Below, piece by piece: positions 42,493-42,558 of a stretch of DNA of 42,558 nt. The notes under the pieces are model-generated. The model saw nothing but the letters and a program-made list of their open reading frames with translations, had not been told where the DNA came from and searched no databases. Source of the DNA: Clostridiaceae bacterium (GTDB lineage: Bacteria; Bacillota; Clostridia; DSM-8532); contig JAAYFY010000049.1 in assembly GCA_012728015.1 (NCBI GenBank), positions 1 to 42,558 of the forward strand, given 5' to 3'. The position numbers were made by a program, and so were the translations under genes. Within the stretch, counting starts at the first letter, position 1. Each line of letters begins with the position of its first letter.

Positions 42493-42504
42493 CTCGCAAT
42501 GACA
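42493..42504 (+). repeat. Solo repeat end CTCGCAATGACA
   Basis: This repeats 12 of the 13 bases of the right end at 42464-42476, 17 bases further on. It is probably a remnant of a second or nested element. The rest of the window (42505-42558) holds only a small hairpin, ACGCAC/GTGCGT. Confidence 0.65.
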
Positions 42505-42558
42505 CCGAAAAAGCACCGCGCAACGACGCACGTTCAGTGCGTACCCGCGCCGAAATAA

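Noticed and set aside
1-42558. CRISPR arrays, prophage, integrases, toxin-antitoxin or other defence genes
   Set aside because: I saw no regularly spaced repeats, no phage or transposase domains, and no unassigned gene pairs. Essentially all coding space is explained by known housekeeping families.

Overview
The window looks like a chromosomal core segment of a spore-forming member of the Firmicutes (class Clostridia), of roughly balanced base composition by eye. The evidence is spo0A and spoIVB, a T-box leader in front of pheST, the nusA–ylxR–ylxQ–infB order, a clostridial-type yjfB, and an A-type RNase P RNA. The carboxyltransferase / biotin carrier / 5S-type cluster has the gene order known from Clostridium thermocellum-like organisms. 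Placement below class level is inference. Nearly every gene can be recognised. There is no CRISPR array, prophage, transposase or rRNA.

Layout. 1-126: the 3' part of tRNA-Asn and a complete CAT-anticodon tRNA, with a terminator. 281-1910: trmK and a Nif3-family gene. 1961-2311: rnpB with a strong promoter. 2462-3910 (minus): a membrane-anchored CE4-like deacetylase with an altered metal site. 4132-4965: an EstA-type esterase that lacks its catalytic His. 4994-9058: promoter, Phe-specific T-box, a repeat element, then pheS and pheT. 9159-10472 (minus): tmcAL, convergent with pheT across a shared bidirectional terminator. 10644-19884: the translation operon rimP-nusA-ylxR-ylxQ-infB-rbfA-nrnA-truB-ribF. 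20017-21669: a class B penicillin-binding protein whose start codon sits at a hairpin. 21861-24266: pspC, a LiaF-like protein and spo0A. 24537-27964: a three-gene soluble biotin transcarboxylase behind a strong promoter with an AT-rich palindrome. 28089-32190: yjfB, pgi, secG, uvrB. 32191-32596: non-coding, a repeat-bounded block. 32597-42327: ung, spoIVB, a DUF3842 gene, a TPR-GGDEF protein, pgeF, an oligopeptide-binding lipoprotein, a GNAT acetyltransferase and comEC. 42328-42558: dispersed repeats.

How the genes work together. The central block is a classic translation, transcription-elongation and RNA-maturation operon. Around it are tRNA-related genes (two tRNAs, trmK, rnpB, pheST, tmcAL), sporulation control (spo0A, spoIVB), envelope functions (PBP, pspC/LiaF-like, deacetylase, pgeF) and carbon metabolism (transcarboxylase, pgi). 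spo0A and spoIVB, usually neighbours, are about 9 kb apart here.

The least ordinary layer is non-coding. A family of dispersed inverted repeats (ends like TCATTGCGAG / CTCGCAATGA, with an inner AGATTGCC / GGCAATCT) recurs in the gaps. One copy appears to supply the last codons of trmK, one sits between the pheS T-box and its gene, a divergent pair bounds the uvrB-ung gap, and a well-formed copy follows comEC. No clearly new multi-gene system is visible. The best candidates for a second look are these repeats, the PBP start-codon hairpin, the active-site changes in the esterase, deacetylase and uracil-DNA glycosylase, and the operator-like palindromes at the transcarboxylase and tmcAL promoters.
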